Notes: generated by a model from the letters alone, not told the origin. A stretch of 64,000 bases of DNA from Caldilineaceae bacterium (GCA_022827195.1 JAJDTL010000036.1:38829-102828); one strand, 5' to 3'. Positions 17,863 to 27,411 are shown, numbered from the stretch's first letter. Translations and numbers: made by a program.

Positions 17863-18867
17863 GTGAAGGCGCAAGCGGTGGTCTTCGAGGACCGGAACCA
17901 GGTCGACTTCCGGGAGATCCAGGTGCCCGATCCGACGCCCGGCGACGTGGTGGTCCGGACCCGTTTCTCATGGATCAGCAACGGGACCGAAAGCTCCTAC
18001 CTGCGCGGCGAACGAAGCAACGGCGAGAGCCCCTACCGTGCAGGCGGCCCGCCAATCTTTCCGCGCGTGCCGGGCTACCAGAAGACCGGGACGGTCGAAA
18101 CGGTCGGCTCCCAGGTTGACGGCCTGCGCCGCGGCGACTGGGTCTTCGTCGCTGGCAGCCGCGTGGACTACGGGGTGACGGAAGCGGGCGGGCACATCTC
18201 CACCGCGGTGGCGGCGCCTGACAGCATATGGAAACTCCCTGCCGGCGTGGACCCGGAGGCGGCCAGCGGGCTTGTGCTGACGCAGGTCGGCTACAACTGC
18301 GGCGCGCGTCCCTCTGTCGACCCGGGTGACGTCGGAGTGGTGATCGGCGACGGGCTGGTCGGCCACTGGGCCGCGCAGACGTTGGCGAAAAGGGGCGCAC
18401 GAGTCATTTTGATCGGGCGGCACAGCTTCCGGTTGCAATTGCTTCAAGTAAGCAGGGCCGCTACGATCAATGCAAGTGAAACCGACCCGATCGAGTCACT
18501 GCGGCAAAACGCGTCGGTATCGTCGAAAGGCATCGCCATCCTCGTGGATACGGTGGGTGACATCCGGGCGCTGAACGAAAGCCTGCCGCTGATGAAGCAC
18601 GACGGGCACATCGTCTCCGCCGGCTTCTACGGGACCGAGGGAATGATCGATATCCAGAAGCTGCGCCGCGGCGAGCAGACGCTTCACTGTCCCTCCGGCT
18701 GGAGCCGCCCACGCATGGACCGGACGCTGCAGCTCATCGCGCGCGGCGAGCTGGAGACGAAATCGCTGATCACGCACCGCTTTCCGGCAAGAGAAGCGCA
18801 GACCGCATGGGACCTGATCCTGAATCGGCGCGAAACGTCGCTGGGCATCGTGCTCGAATGGGACTGA
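17863..18867 (+). CDS. Medium-chain dehydrogenase/reductase (zinc-lacking type)
   Basis: This 334-residue MDR-superfamily oxidoreductase has the N-terminal GroES-like domain (VDFREIQVPDPTPGDVVVRT) and a Rossmann nucleotide-binding domain starting VGVVIGDGLVGHWAAQTLAKRG. The segment after the first strand reads ISNGTESS instead of the catalytic-zinc Cys motif GICGSD, and the structural-zinc cysteine cluster is also absent. It is therefore probably zinc-independent, of the type seen in BchC-like and sugar-modifying oxidoreductases. It starts with GTG, preceded by GGAGGA. It is co-directional with neighbours (48 nt to the next gene). Confidence 0.85.
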   Translation: MKAQAVVFEDRNQVDFREIQVPDPTPGDVVVRTRFSWISNGTESSYLRGERSNGESPYRAGGPPIFPRVPGYQKTGTVETVGSQVDGLRRGDWVFVAGSRVDYGVTEAGGHISTAVAAPDSIWKLPAGVDPEAASGLVLTQVGYNCGARPSVDPGDVGVVIGDGLVGHWAAQTLAKRGARVILIGRHSFRLQLLQVSRAATINASETDPIESLRQNASVSSKGIAILVDTVGDIRALNESLPLMKHDGHIVSAGFYGTEGMIDIQKLRRGEQTLHCPSGWSRPRMDRTLQLIARGELETKSLITHRFPAREAQTAWDLILNRRETSLGIVLEWD

Positions 18868-18915
18868 CGAAACACCAACATGGGTGGACTGGCGGGACCG
18901 AAAGAGGTGAAGGAA

Positions 18916-19524
18916 ATGATTAAGAACAGCTTTGCATTGGGGCCGGAAGGCTGGCACTCGTATGACTATCACGGTTCGATCGTGGCCGGGTCCGGCATCT
19001 TCGTGCTCACGACGTGGGAGAGAAAGGGCGGCGTCGACAATTCCGGCTTCGTCTGGGCCGACCAGTCGCGCTGGAGCGCCGATGTACCGGAGAGGCCGAT
19101 TTCGATCCTGGCGCTGATTCACTACCGCGGCTGGGTCGGTCTGGAACCGGTAGACCTGCGACAGGCCGAGGTGTCGGTCTATCTGCGTGGGTACGATCTC
19201 CAGCTCTATGGGGCCGAATGCTTCTTTTGGGTCCACGCGCCGGGCGTTCGCTGGCACTATAGCGGCCGTCCGATTTTAATAACGCACGGGGACTGGGCGC
19301 CGCAACCGAGCCGGTTTGTTCTGGAGAACGAAGAAAGCCTGTGGAACCGCAGCTACAGCAGCGCCGAGTTCCAGCACCGCACCTATGCCGAGGGAGGACC
19401 GCGGCTCAACGACGTGCTGGGAGAGGTGCATAGCTACGGTTTTTCGCTTATCGGATTCGATCGGGAGGTCCAGGGCAGACTGGCGATGGACGAGTTCGAA
19501 ATCACGCCGGCCGGGACGCAATAG
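18916..19524 (+). CDS. Hypothetical protein, probably beta-sandwich fold
   Basis: This 202-residue soluble protein is rich in Trp, Tyr and beta strands (e.g. WADQSRWSADVPERPISI, VSVYLRGYDLQLYGAECFFWVH, MDEFEITPA). The pattern suggests a carbohydrate-binding-like jelly roll, but no family motif is certain and there is no signal peptide. The start at 18916 is preferred because GAGGTGAAGG lies just upstream; 18880 is a possible alternative. It sits between the MDR dehydrogenase and two glycosidase-like proteins with 46-48 nt gaps, supporting a role on the same substrate. Confidence 0.6.
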   Translation: MIKNSFALGPEGWHSYDYHGSIVAGSGIFVLTTWERKGGVDNSGFVWADQSRWSADVPERPISILALIHYRGWVGLEPVDLRQAEVSVYLRGYDLQLYGAECFFWVHAPGVRWHYSGRPILITHGDWAPQPSRFVLENEESLWNRSYSSAEFQHRTYAEGGPRLNDVLGEVHSYGFSLIGFDREVQGRLAMDEFEITPAGTQ

Positions 19525-19570
19525 CAAACGACCGGCCTTTTACGCTTTGTCAAGGGAGGTAAAGAGCCTG

Positions 19571-21154
19571 ATGACGCAATCCCAAACCGAAAAAGGCGGC
19601 CCGATCGAAATTGGCGCCCGACTTGAGCCGTTCGTGGACGACTTTCTGATTGCGCGCCTGCACGGCGGCGCCAAGCTGCGGCTGAACAGGCCGGTTCCCC
19701 GCGAGCTGTCGCTGGTGACCGACAGGCCGTGGGAAGGAAACGCCTGCACTTCCTTTGCCGTCTTCCAGGACGGCGGCATCTACCGCATGTACTATATAGC
19801 CCGCCAATTCATAACGACCAAGGACGGTCTGGACGAAAACCCGCACCCCGATTTCGTCTGCTATGCCGAAAGCAGCGACGGCATCGACTGGGTCAGGCCG
19901 GAGCTGGGGCTGGTCGAGTTCGAGGGCTCAAGCAGAAACAACATCGTCCTCAGCAGCGAGAAACACGCCTTCCCGGTGCGGGCGTTTGCGCCCTTCAAGG
20001 ATGCGAACCCGGCGGCGGATGCCGACGCCCTGTACAAGGCGTGGACCGTACGCATTCCCCGTCTGGACGGCTCGGCCCCGCGTCCAGGACACAGCCCCGA
20101 AGTCCCTGACGGCCTTCACGCCCTGAAATCGGCCGACGGTTTCGATTGGGCGCCGATGCACGATGGACCCGTCATCGCCGACGGCCTGCTGGACTCGCAG
20201 AACATCGCCTTCTGGGACACGGTGCGCGGCGAGTACCGCGACTACCACCGCAATGAGTTTCGCGTCGAAAAGGCCGGAGAAGAGCCCTATTCCGCCCAGG
20301 AGCGCCCGGGCCAGGCCGTGCGCGGCTCACGCCACGGCCGCGACCTGCGCACCGCTACGTCGAGCGACTTCACCAACTGGAGCGAACCGGACTTCGTGAG
20401 CTACAACCAGGGCCGCACCGACGAGATCTACAACAACTCGATCGTTCCCTACTTCCGCGCCCCCCACATCTTCGTCGGTCTGCCGACCCGCTACATCGAC
20501 CCCGGCTGGTCGCAGGCGGTGGAGGAGCTGCCGGAGCTGGAGGAACGCCGTCTGCGCGCCGGCGTACAGGAGCGTTACGGTACCGCGCTGACCGACGGTA
20601 TGTTCATGAGCAGCCGCGACGCTCAGACCTTCAACTTGTGGCCCGAATCTTTTATCCGCCCCGGCCTGAGGCCCATCGACAATTGGGTGTACGGCGACGG
20701 CTTTCCCGCGCAAGGCATCGTGGAGACCCGCTCACACTTTGCCGGCGCCCCGGATGAACTCTCGATGTACACAAGCGAAGGCTACTGGCGCGGCGAGAGC
20801 TTGAACATTCGGCGCTACACACTGCGCGTCGACGGTTTCGCGTCGGTGAACGCCCCCCTGAGCGGGGGCGAGCTGGTCACAAAGCCGCTGATCTTTGCCG
20901 GCGACCGGCTGCAGGTCAACTTTTCAGCCTCAGCCGCGGGCAGCGTGCGCGTCGAGTTGCTGCGCGATCAGATGAACACGCCAATCGAGGGCTTCGGCCT
21001 CGACGACTGCGTCGAACTGCTCGGCGACGACCTCAATCGCACCGTGCGCTGGACCGGCGGCGCCGACTTGGGCCGCCTGGCGGGTGTGCCTTTACGGCTG
21101 CGCTTCGTGCTGCACGACGCCGACCTGTACGCCATCCAATTCGTCGCGTCCTGA
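19571..21154 (+). CDS. Beta-propeller glycosidase-like protein, first tandem copy
   Basis: This 527-residue protein has an N-terminal five-bladed beta-propeller type domain, as in GH32/GH43/GH130-like proteins. Typical strand motifs are YRMYYIARQF, VCYAESSDGIDW and GLHALKSADGFDW. A C-terminal beta-sandwich of about 110 residues (from TLRVDGFASV) follows. No signal peptide is seen, so it should act in the cytoplasm. It is a close paralogue of the next gene with a shared C-terminal module (LRDQMNTPIEGF). Catalytic acids cannot be assigned by eye. GGGAGGTAAAGAGCCTG precedes the ATG. Confidence 0.7.
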   Translation: MTQSQTEKGGPIEIGARLEPFVDDFLIARLHGGAKLRLNRPVPRELSLVTDRPWEGNACTSFAVFQDGGIYRMYYIARQFITTKDGLDENPHPDFVCYAESSDGIDWVRPELGLVEFEGSSRNNIVLSSEKHAFPVRAFAPFKDANPAADADALYKAWTVRIPRLDGSAPRPGHSPEVPDGLHALKSADGFDWAPMHDGPVIADGLLDSQNIAFWDTVRGEYRDYHRNEFRVEKAGEEPYSAQERPGQAVRGSRHGRDLRTATSSDFTNWSEPDFVSYNQGRTDEIYNNSIVPYFRAPHIFVGLPTRYIDPGWSQAVEELPELEERRLRAGVQERYGTALTDGMFMSSRDAQTFNLWPESFIRPGLRPIDNWVYGDGFPAQGIVETRSHFAGAPDELSMYTSEGYWRGESLNIRRYTLRVDGFASVNAPLSGGELVTKPLIFAGDRLQVNFSASAAGSVRVELLRDQMNTPIEGFGLDDCVELLGDDLNRTVRWTGGADLGRLAGVPLRLRFVLHDADLYAIQFVAS

Positions 21155-21180
21155 ACCTGTTCCGCTCCGGGAGGAGAGAA

Positions 21181-22725
21181 ATGACAAGCCTGGACAGCTC
21201 TACGCCAATTGACATCGGCAGTAGCCTTGAATTGCTGGTCGACGACCATCTGATTGCCCAACTGGTCGGGGGCGCCGAGCTGCGTCTGAACCGGCCCGTG
21301 CCGCAGGAGATCGCGCTGCGGACCGACGCGCCCTGGGAGGGCAACGCCAGCGGCGGATTCACCGTCTTCGAGGACGACGGCCTCTATCGCATGTACTACC
21401 GCGGGCAGCAGTTCGACTACAGCGGCAATCGTCTCAGCCGGCCCCGCGGCAAGAACATCTGCTATGCCGAGAGCGAGAACGGCATCGATTGGGCGAAACC
21501 GGAGCTGGGCTTGGTCGAGTTCGATGGATCGACCAGAAACAACATCGTCGTCGACGGTGGCGAGATTCTGAACGGTCTGTTCTCCCCGTTCAAGGACAGT
21601 AACCCAGACTGCCTGCCCGAGGAACGTTACAAGTCCTTGGCGCTGATGGAGCGCGGGGAAGCGAGAGGGCTGTGGGCGTTCAGCTCGCCAGACGGAATTC
21701 ACTGGAAGGAGATGAGCGACTGTCCCGTCCTCACGTTCGGCCCGTTTGACACGCAAAACCTGGCCTTCTGGGACGGGGCGCGCGGCGAGTACCGGTCCTA
21801 TCAGCGCAATGAGTTCAGGCTGCCGCAAACGGGCGAGGAACCCTACGGTGCGCATCCAACAGCCGGGGGGCAGAGTGGAGACAGGGCGGACGTACGCGGT
21901 TCGCGCTACGGCCGCGACATCCTCACCGCCAGCTCCCCCGATTACATACACTGGACCGATCCGGTCTATGTCAACTACAACGACGGCCGCCCGGATGAAC
22001 TCTACACCAATCAGGTCTGGCCCTACTTCCGCGCCCCGCACATCCTGCTGGGCTTCCCAACAAGGTATGTCGAACGCTCCTGGTCCGACGCACATGAGGA
22101 CCTGCCGGAGCTCGAACACCGGCGTATGCGCGCCGACATTTCCGAGCGTTACGGCGCCGCGATTACCGACAGCCTGCTCATGAGCAGCCGCGACGGCTAC
22201 AACTTCCACCTGTGGCAGGAATCCTTCATCCGACCGGGGCTGCGCCCGGTCGACAACTGGACCTACGGCGACAACCATCAAAACTGGGGCATCGTGACTA
22301 CGCGCTCGCCGTTCGCCGGCGCGCCGGACGAACTGTCGATCTACTTCAACGAAGGGTACTGGCGCGGCGAGAGCACCAGCCTGCGGCGCTATACGCTGCG
22401 CGTCGACGGATTCGCGTCGCTGCAGGCGCCGCTGAGCGGAGGCGAGTTGATCACGAAGCCGCTGATCTTCGCCGGGCGCGAGTTGGCGCTCAACTTTTCC
22501 GCCTCCGCCGCCGGCAGCGTCCGCGTCGAGCTGCTGCGCGATCAGATGAACACGCCTGTTGAGGGCTACAGTCTCGAAGAGTGCGTGGAGGTGCTTGGCG
22601 ACGACCTGGAGCGTGTTGTACGTTGGAAGAGCGGGCAGGAGTTGGCCGGTCTCGCCGGCGTGCCGGTGCGGCTGCGCTTCGTGCTGAGCGACGCCGATCT
22701 CTTTTCTTTCCGCTTTCGCGATTAG
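21181..22725 (+). CDS. Beta-propeller glycosidase-like protein, second tandem copy
   Basis: This 514-residue protein has the same architecture as its upstream neighbour: a propeller domain (GLYRMYYRGQQ, ICYAESENGIDW, WAFSSPDGIHW) and the C-terminal sandwich from TLRVDGFASL. Long identical blocks such as SAAGSVRVELLRDQMNTP show recent tandem duplication. Conserved acidic positions in both copies (e.g. FWD in NLAFWDGARGEYRSY, and the DE in GRPDELYTN) are candidate catalytic residues. GGGAGGAGAGAA precedes the ATG and the gap to copy one is 26 nt. The substrate is unknown. Confidence 0.7.
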   Translation: MTSLDSSTPIDIGSSLELLVDDHLIAQLVGGAELRLNRPVPQEIALRTDAPWEGNASGGFTVFEDDGLYRMYYRGQQFDYSGNRLSRPRGKNICYAESENGIDWAKPELGLVEFDGSTRNNIVVDGGEILNGLFSPFKDSNPDCLPEERYKSLALMERGEARGLWAFSSPDGIHWKEMSDCPVLTFGPFDTQNLAFWDGARGEYRSYQRNEFRLPQTGEEPYGAHPTAGGQSGDRADVRGSRYGRDILTASSPDYIHWTDPVYVNYNDGRPDELYTNQVWPYFRAPHILLGFPTRYVERSWSDAHEDLPELEHRRMRADISERYGAAITDSLLMSSRDGYNFHLWQESFIRPGLRPVDNWTYGDNHQNWGIVTTRSPFAGAPDELSIYFNEGYWRGESTSLRRYTLRVDGFASLQAPLSGGELITKPLIFAGRELALNFSASAAGSVRVELLRDQMNTPVEGYSLEECVEVLGDDLERVVRWKSGQELAGLAGVPVRLRFVLSDADLFSFRFRD

Positions 22726-22765
22726 ACAGCACTGCGGGCATACAGGCGTTAGGGGGTTGCGTTCG

Positions 22766-23902
22766 GTGAAGATCACCTCTATCGAAACGGTCGCGCTTCT
22801 CGACCAGGGAAAGGCTTCGGAAACCGTGGTGCGCGTGCACACGGATGAGGGCTTAAGCGGCATCGGGCAGGCCGAGTCGCCGTCGCTCGTGATAGAGGCG
22901 ATCATCCGCTGCGACGGCGGCCTTGAGGAGCTTCTGCGCGGCGAGGACCCGCTGCAGGTCGAGCGACTCTGGCAGAAAATGTACGCCGCAACCGGGCTGT
23001 TTGGCCGCCGCGGCGTCACGATTGCAGCGATCGGCGCGGTGGAGACGGCGCTGTGGGACATTGCCGGCAAGGCGCTGGGCAAGCCGGTCTGTGAACTGAT
23101 CTGGCAATCCTGCTGCACCGTCACCGAACCGAGCGAGATCCGGGAGAAGGTACGGCCCTACGCCACCGTCTACCCGCCCGGAGAGGACCTGGACGAGATC
23201 GCTGAACGATTCAGCCTGGCCAGAGAGCGCGGCCTGCGCGCCATGAAGCTGGAGGAGTGGCCGGGCGGCTTCGCCCATGTCAGCCCCAAGCGCGACGCCG
23301 AAGTCGTGCGGACCGCGCGCGAAACAATTGGTAAAGACCGCGACCTGATGATCGACGTGCAGAACCGCTGGTCCGAGGTCGGACAGGCGCTCGACTCGAT
23401 CCGGGCGATCGCCGAATATCGCCCCTATTTCATCGAGGCGCCGCTGCCGGCCGACAACCTGGCCGGGCTCGCGCGGCTGGCGGATACTGTGGAGACGCGT
23501 ATCGCGGTCGGCGACTGGGGCTTTTCGACCCGTTTCGAATTCGAAGAGATCATGGAGAAAGGGCGGGTTGACGTGGTCCAGCCCAGTTCGGTGCGCTCGG
23601 GCGGCATACGCGAGATTACCCGCATCGCCGAGGCCGCCTACCGCCGCGGGCTGATCTGTGTGCCCCATGCCTGGTGCCACATGGTCGGCGTCGCGGCCGA
23701 GATCCACCTGGCCGCGGTCTTGCCCAACATGCCCTATTTCGAAGTGCCGATCGCCTTTCCCGATTCGCCGATTATCTCGGAGCTGATCGAGCCGGCAATA
23801 GAAATCGATGCGAGCGGGATGATCGAGGTTCCAAAGCGGCCTGGGCTGGGCTTTGCGCTGAATGAAGATGTGGTGAAGCGCTTCCGCGTCGCGCCCCATT
23901 GA
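22766..23902 (+). CDS. Mandelate racemase/muconate lactonizing (enolase superfamily) enzyme
   Basis: This 378-residue enolase-superfamily protein has the N-terminal capping domain and a C-terminal barrel. Metal ligands are Asp197 (LMIDVQNRW), Glu224 (YFIEAPLP) and Asp250 (AVGDWGF). The base side carries Lys161-x-Glu163 (KLEEW instead of KxK) and His301 (VPHAW). Members dehydrate or racemise sugar acids and similar carboxylates. The His on one barrel side and the single Lys suggest an acid-sugar dehydratase-type site, but this is inference. A GTG start at 22766 is chosen because AGGGGG is 9 nt upstream. Confidence 0.85.
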   Translation: MKITSIETVALLDQGKASETVVRVHTDEGLSGIGQAESPSLVIEAIIRCDGGLEELLRGEDPLQVERLWQKMYAATGLFGRRGVTIAAIGAVETALWDIAGKALGKPVCELIWQSCCTVTEPSEIREKVRPYATVYPPGEDLDEIAERFSLARERGLRAMKLEEWPGGFAHVSPKRDAEVVRTARETIGKDRDLMIDVQNRWSEVGQALDSIRAIAEYRPYFIEAPLPADNLAGLARLADTVETRIAVGDWGFSTRFEFEEIMEKGRVDVVQPSSVRSGGIREITRIAEAAYRRGLICVPHAWCHMVGVAAEIHLAAVLPNMPYFEVPIAFPDSPIISELIEPAIEIDASGMIEVPKRPGLGFALNEDVVKRFRVAPH

Positions 23903-24005
23903 TGCTCCGGGCCTTCACCTGTGAGCCTGAAGACCAGCCTCGGCTGACCAATTCAGGACTTTCTCCCCGCAGAACCCGTTTACCTTCCTGGTCGGAGGCA
24001 GGTGA

Positions 24006-25655
24006 ATGACAAAAATGTCAGCCGCGCGGGCGCTGGTTGAGTCGCTGCGTGCGCAGGGCGTGGACACCATTTTCGGAATCATCTCCAGCCACACGATGGA
24101 GATTTTCGACGCGCTCTACGACCACCGCGACGCCATCCGCTTCATCAGCGCACGACACGAACACGCCGCGGCGATGATGGCTGACGGCTACGCCAGGGCC
24201 AGCGGCAACCCCGGCATCTGCCTGACCAGCACGGGACCGGGCGCGGCCAACGCGATGGGCGGCCTGGGCGAGGCCTACTTCGCCTCTTCGCCCGTACTCA
24301 CGATCACCAGTACACCCGCGGAGGCCCTCTACGAGCGCGGCCTGGGTATGATGCACGAGACCAAGGACCAGTTGGGCATGCTCTCGACCGTCACGCAGCA
24401 CAGCGTACATGTCCACCGTCCGGAGGATGCACCGAAACAGGTACGCGCCGCCTTTGAACGGTTTCAGCGCCGGCGGCCGCGTCCGATTGCGATCGAGATT
24501 CCGGCAGACGTTCAGGAGCATGTTGCCGAGGTCGAGATCCCCCCGCAGGTCCGCATCCCGGCTGCGGCGGCAGATGAAGACGCGGTTGGAGCGGCGGCTG
24601 ACATTCTCGCGGCCGGCGGACGCGTCGGCGTGCTGGCTGGCACCGGCGTTCACCGTTCAGGGGCCGCGCCCGAACTGACGCGCCTCGTCGAGCGGCTCGG
24701 CGCGCCTGTCTTCACCACCGCCAACGGCAAAGGCGCGATTTCCGAAGATCACCCGCTGAGCCTGGGCATGTTTGGCGGCGAGTACAACTTCCCGCCGGGC
24801 GGGCTGGAAGATCCGCGGCAGGTTTTCGCCGACAGCCTCGAAACGCTGCTGGTCGTGGCTTCAAGTCTCTCCCATTTCAGGGCTAAGTCACAGGGCTTAC
24901 CTCAGCCGCCGCACCTCATACACCTGGACATTGACCCGGCGTCGATGGACAAATGGTATACCGCCGACGTGGCCCTGGCGGGCGATGCAAAGACAGTGCT
25001 GGCTCAACTGAACGCCGCCCTTTCAGGCAGGAACCTACAGAGCGATGCCGCCTTTGAACGCGAGGCCGGCGAGACCAGGCGCCGGATCATCGACTACAAA
25101 CGCAGGACGATGCCCAACGAGACAAATATCATGACGGCGATCCGTGCAGCCGCGGCGAAGGACGCCATTTTCGTCGGCGACGTCGGCGTCTGCAACCACC
25201 GCGGGGCGAACTACTGCCTCGACATCTATGCGCAACGAAGCTACATTGCCCCGGCGTGGGGCGGCCTCGGATTCGGCCTGCCCGCGGCCGCCGGCGCCCA
25301 GGCGGCCGCGCCGGATCGGCAGGTCATCTGCATCACCGGCGACGGCGGCGTGCAGTTCAACATCCAGGAGTTGGGCACGTGTGTACAGTACGGGCTGAAG
25401 CCGGTCATCCTGGTCTTCAACGACAACGCCTGGGGGCTGCTGCGCCAATATCAAGAAAACCGATACGATGGACGTTATATTGCAAGCGACCTGCAAAGTC
25501 CCGACTTCACGCGTTTGGCCGCGGCGTACGGCGCGCGCGGCGTGCAGGCGGCGTCCCTGGCAGAGATGGTTACGGCATTGGAGGAGGCGCTCACCGCGGA
25601 GACGGTTACGGTTATCGACGTGAAGACGCCACGCGGTTTCGCCAACTTCAGTTAG
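24006..25655 (+). CDS. Thiamine-diphosphate-dependent enzyme (acetolactate synthase/decarboxylase type)
   Basis: This 549-residue protein has the three domains of the POX/AHAS/BFDC family. The catalytic Glu52 is in ARHEHAA and the ThDP-Mg motif runs from GDGG (445-448) to Asn472 (FNDNAWG). Such enzymes decarboxylate 2-keto acids, with or without carboligation. No small regulatory subunit gene is nearby, so it is not a standard biosynthetic AHAS. The GGAGGCAGGTGA before the ATG supports the start. Together with the KARI-like gene in the same run it could supply and rearrange a keto acid, but this is inference. Confidence 0.85.
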   Translation: MTKMSAARALVESLRAQGVDTIFGIISSHTMEIFDALYDHRDAIRFISARHEHAAAMMADGYARASGNPGICLTSTGPGAANAMGGLGEAYFASSPVLTITSTPAEALYERGLGMMHETKDQLGMLSTVTQHSVHVHRPEDAPKQVRAAFERFQRRRPRPIAIEIPADVQEHVAEVEIPPQVRIPAAAADEDAVGAAADILAAGGRVGVLAGTGVHRSGAAPELTRLVERLGAPVFTTANGKGAISEDHPLSLGMFGGEYNFPPGGLEDPRQVFADSLETLLVVASSLSHFRAKSQGLPQPPHLIHLDIDPASMDKWYTADVALAGDAKTVLAQLNAALSGRNLQSDAAFEREAGETRRRIIDYKRRTMPNETNIMTAIRAAAAKDAIFVGDVGVCNHRGANYCLDIYAQRSYIAPAWGGLGFGLPAAAGAQAAAPDRQVICITGDGGVQFNIQELGTCVQYGLKPVILVFNDNAWGLLRQYQENRYDGRYIASDLQSPDFTRLAAAYGARGVQAASLAEMVTALEEALTAETVTVIDVKTPRGFANFS

Positions 25656-25745
25656 ACGTGAGGTTACTACCCGCAAAAGCTGCAGGCAATTTCCGGTCCG
25701 AGGAGTCACGCCGGTACAGGCGGAAGGGAGCACAAGGAGAGTCAA

Positions 25746-26606
25746 ATGAATGAAGTGGAACGCTACGAGTTCGATCGTGTCGGCTATCTTTCGATTCCCG
25801 GCCTGCTGACTGATGAGCAGGTCAGCTCTCTGGCGGGCGCGGTCGACGCGCTGGAAGAAGAGTCGTCCTCACGCGCGGCCCTGCCGCCGCGGCGGATGAG
25901 CCCGACGGGACTACTGGAATACCATCACAACGCCGAAAGAGGCTACTATGTCAGCGGCGCAAGGGAGGCGGGAAACACGCTGATCATCGAAGACTTCTTC
26001 AATGCCGATCCCGCCTTCGACTTGCTGGTTGACCATGCGCCCACCATGGCTTACATCAATGCCATAGTCCAGGAACGGCCAGCGATCAACAACTCGGAGC
26101 TCCGCATTCGCTATCCCGGCAACCAGACGGGCACGCACATGGGCGGGCAGGTCAGCGTCAAGCATTCTTACGCCTTCAACCGGGCAGGCATCAACTGCAT
26201 GATGGTGCGAATGATATACTTTGTCCACGATGTCGGGCCGGAAGATGGACCGTTCAGCGTTGTGCCCGCTACGCACAAGAGCAATCTGCCGGTCCCCTAC
26301 GAGGGCCGCAACCCCGACGAGGAGCCGGGCATGACCGGCCTGCCGGCGCGAGCCGGCGACGGTATTTTGTTCACCGAGAACCTGCGCCACGGCGGGCTGA
26401 CCAACCGGTCGGAACAGACTCGCAAGACTATCCATATTGGCTACGGCCCGTTCTGGATGAAGTCGCAGAATATCGCCACAATGGACGAAGACCAGTACAT
26501 CCTGCCGCAGACCCTTGCCCGGTTTTCGCCGGAGCAGCGCCGGCTCTTCCGGGCCTGGCCTGATTCGGTCGAAGGCCCGTCGGAGGGGGAAGGCGGAAAG
26601 GGCTAG
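25746..26606 (+). CDS. PhyH-family protein with HxG in place of HxD
   Basis: This 286-residue phytanoyl-CoA dioxygenase-like protein has, at the facial-triad position, His131-Met-Gly133 (TGTHMGGQV) instead of His-x-Asp. The distal His215 (NLRHGGLTNRS) and a following Arg226 are kept. The FVHDVGPEDGPFSVVPATHKSN block is family-typical. A missing carboxylate ligand is seen in the Fe/2OG halogenases (HxG/HxA), but there is also an uncharacterised PhyH subgroup with HGG-type motifs, so halogenation is only a possibility. GGAGAGTCAA precedes the ATG. The next gene starts 7 nt after the stop. Confidence 0.8.
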   Translation: MNEVERYEFDRVGYLSIPGLLTDEQVSSLAGAVDALEEESSSRAALPPRRMSPTGLLEYHHNAERGYYVSGAREAGNTLIIEDFFNADPAFDLLVDHAPTMAYINAIVQERPAINNSELRIRYPGNQTGTHMGGQVSVKHSYAFNRAGINCMMVRMIYFVHDVGPEDGPFSVVPATHKSNLPVPYEGRNPDEEPGMTGLPARAGDGILFTENLRHGGLTNRSEQTRKTIHIGYGPFWMKSQNIATMDEDQYILPQTLARFSPEQRRLFRAWPDSVEGPSEGEGGKG

Positions 26607-26613
26607 ATTCGCC

Positions 26614-27366
26614 ATGCTTGACATTGTCAGGATGGAGCTGGCGGGGATTCCCTCGCTCATAATCCGCGAAAAAGAGCTGGAGAGAGCCCCGGCTGTCATC
26701 CACTACCACGGCTGGACCGGCGACAAAGGCAGCCTCGAAAACCTCGACCAGTCGCTCGTGCAGCTGGCATCGGCCGGTTTCTGCGTCGTGGCGCCCGACT
26801 GCTACGAGCACGGCGAGCGCAGGACCGACGCCTGGTTCCGCGTGCAGTTCAACGGCTGGGCCTTTGTCTGCCAGGCGATGGACCGGACCAGGCAGGAGGC
26901 TCCGGAACTCTTCGACGCAGTAATGGCGCTGTCGTTCGTTTCACCCGATAAGCCGCAGGTGTGCGGGACGTCGATGGGCGGCCTGATCGCGCAGATGGTC
27001 TTCGCCGAAAACAGGGCATTTGCCTCCATGGTCTCGATCGTGGGCCGCTCAAGTTTCTTCCAGGCGGACGAATGGTGCCGCCAAGCGCAGCAGGGCACCT
27101 GGTGCGACGAATGGTGCAGCGAGTACGCGACCCAGCTGCATCCGGAGCGCTTTACCGACAGGCCCGTCCTCTTCATCGACGGCGGCCTCGATACCGATTG
27201 CCCGGCGGCAACCAACGCGGAGACGGTGCACCTGATCAACCAGCAGGGCGGGCGGGCCGAGCACTTCGTTGACCCGGAGGTTGGCCACGCTCGCTCGCCG
27301 TCGATGCGGTCCAGATTCGTGAGCTGGCTGATCGCACACGGCCGGCCGCCGCTGTCCGCCGCGTAA
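26614..27366 (+). CDS. Alpha/beta hydrolase (dienelactone-hydrolase/esterase type)
   Basis: This 250-residue alpha/beta-hydrolase fold protein has the oxyanion loop HYHGWTGDKG, the nucleophile elbow Gly-Thr-Ser-Met-Gly, an acid in IDGGLDTDCP and the catalytic His in PEVGHARSPS. It would hydrolyse an ester, thioester or lactone in the cytoplasm. The start at 26614 is 7 nt after the upstream PhyH gene, with the Shine-Dalgarno in its 3' end (GCGGAAAGGG), so the two are surely co-transcribed. There is no signal peptide. The substrate is unknown. Confidence 0.85.
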   Translation: MLDIVRMELAGIPSLIIREKELERAPAVIHYHGWTGDKGSLENLDQSLVQLASAGFCVVAPDCYEHGERRTDAWFRVQFNGWAFVCQAMDRTRQEAPELFDAVMALSFVSPDKPQVCGTSMGGLIAQMVFAENRAFASMVSIVGRSSFFQADEWCRQAQQGTWCDEWCSEYATQLHPERFTDRPVLFIDGGLDTDCPAATNAETVHLINQQGGRAEHFVDPEVGHARSPSMRSRFVSWLIAHGRPPLSAA

Positions 27367-27411
27367 CCGCAGCAGACAACTGCATGGAGTCAGAAAGGAG
27401 GAGTGCGACTG

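Noticed and set aside
14674..25655. The KARI-like and ThDP genes as ilvC and ilvB of valine biosynthesis
   Set aside because: The KARI loop is altered, there is no regulatory subunit or other ilv/leu gene, and neighbours are oxygenases and sugar-type enzymes.
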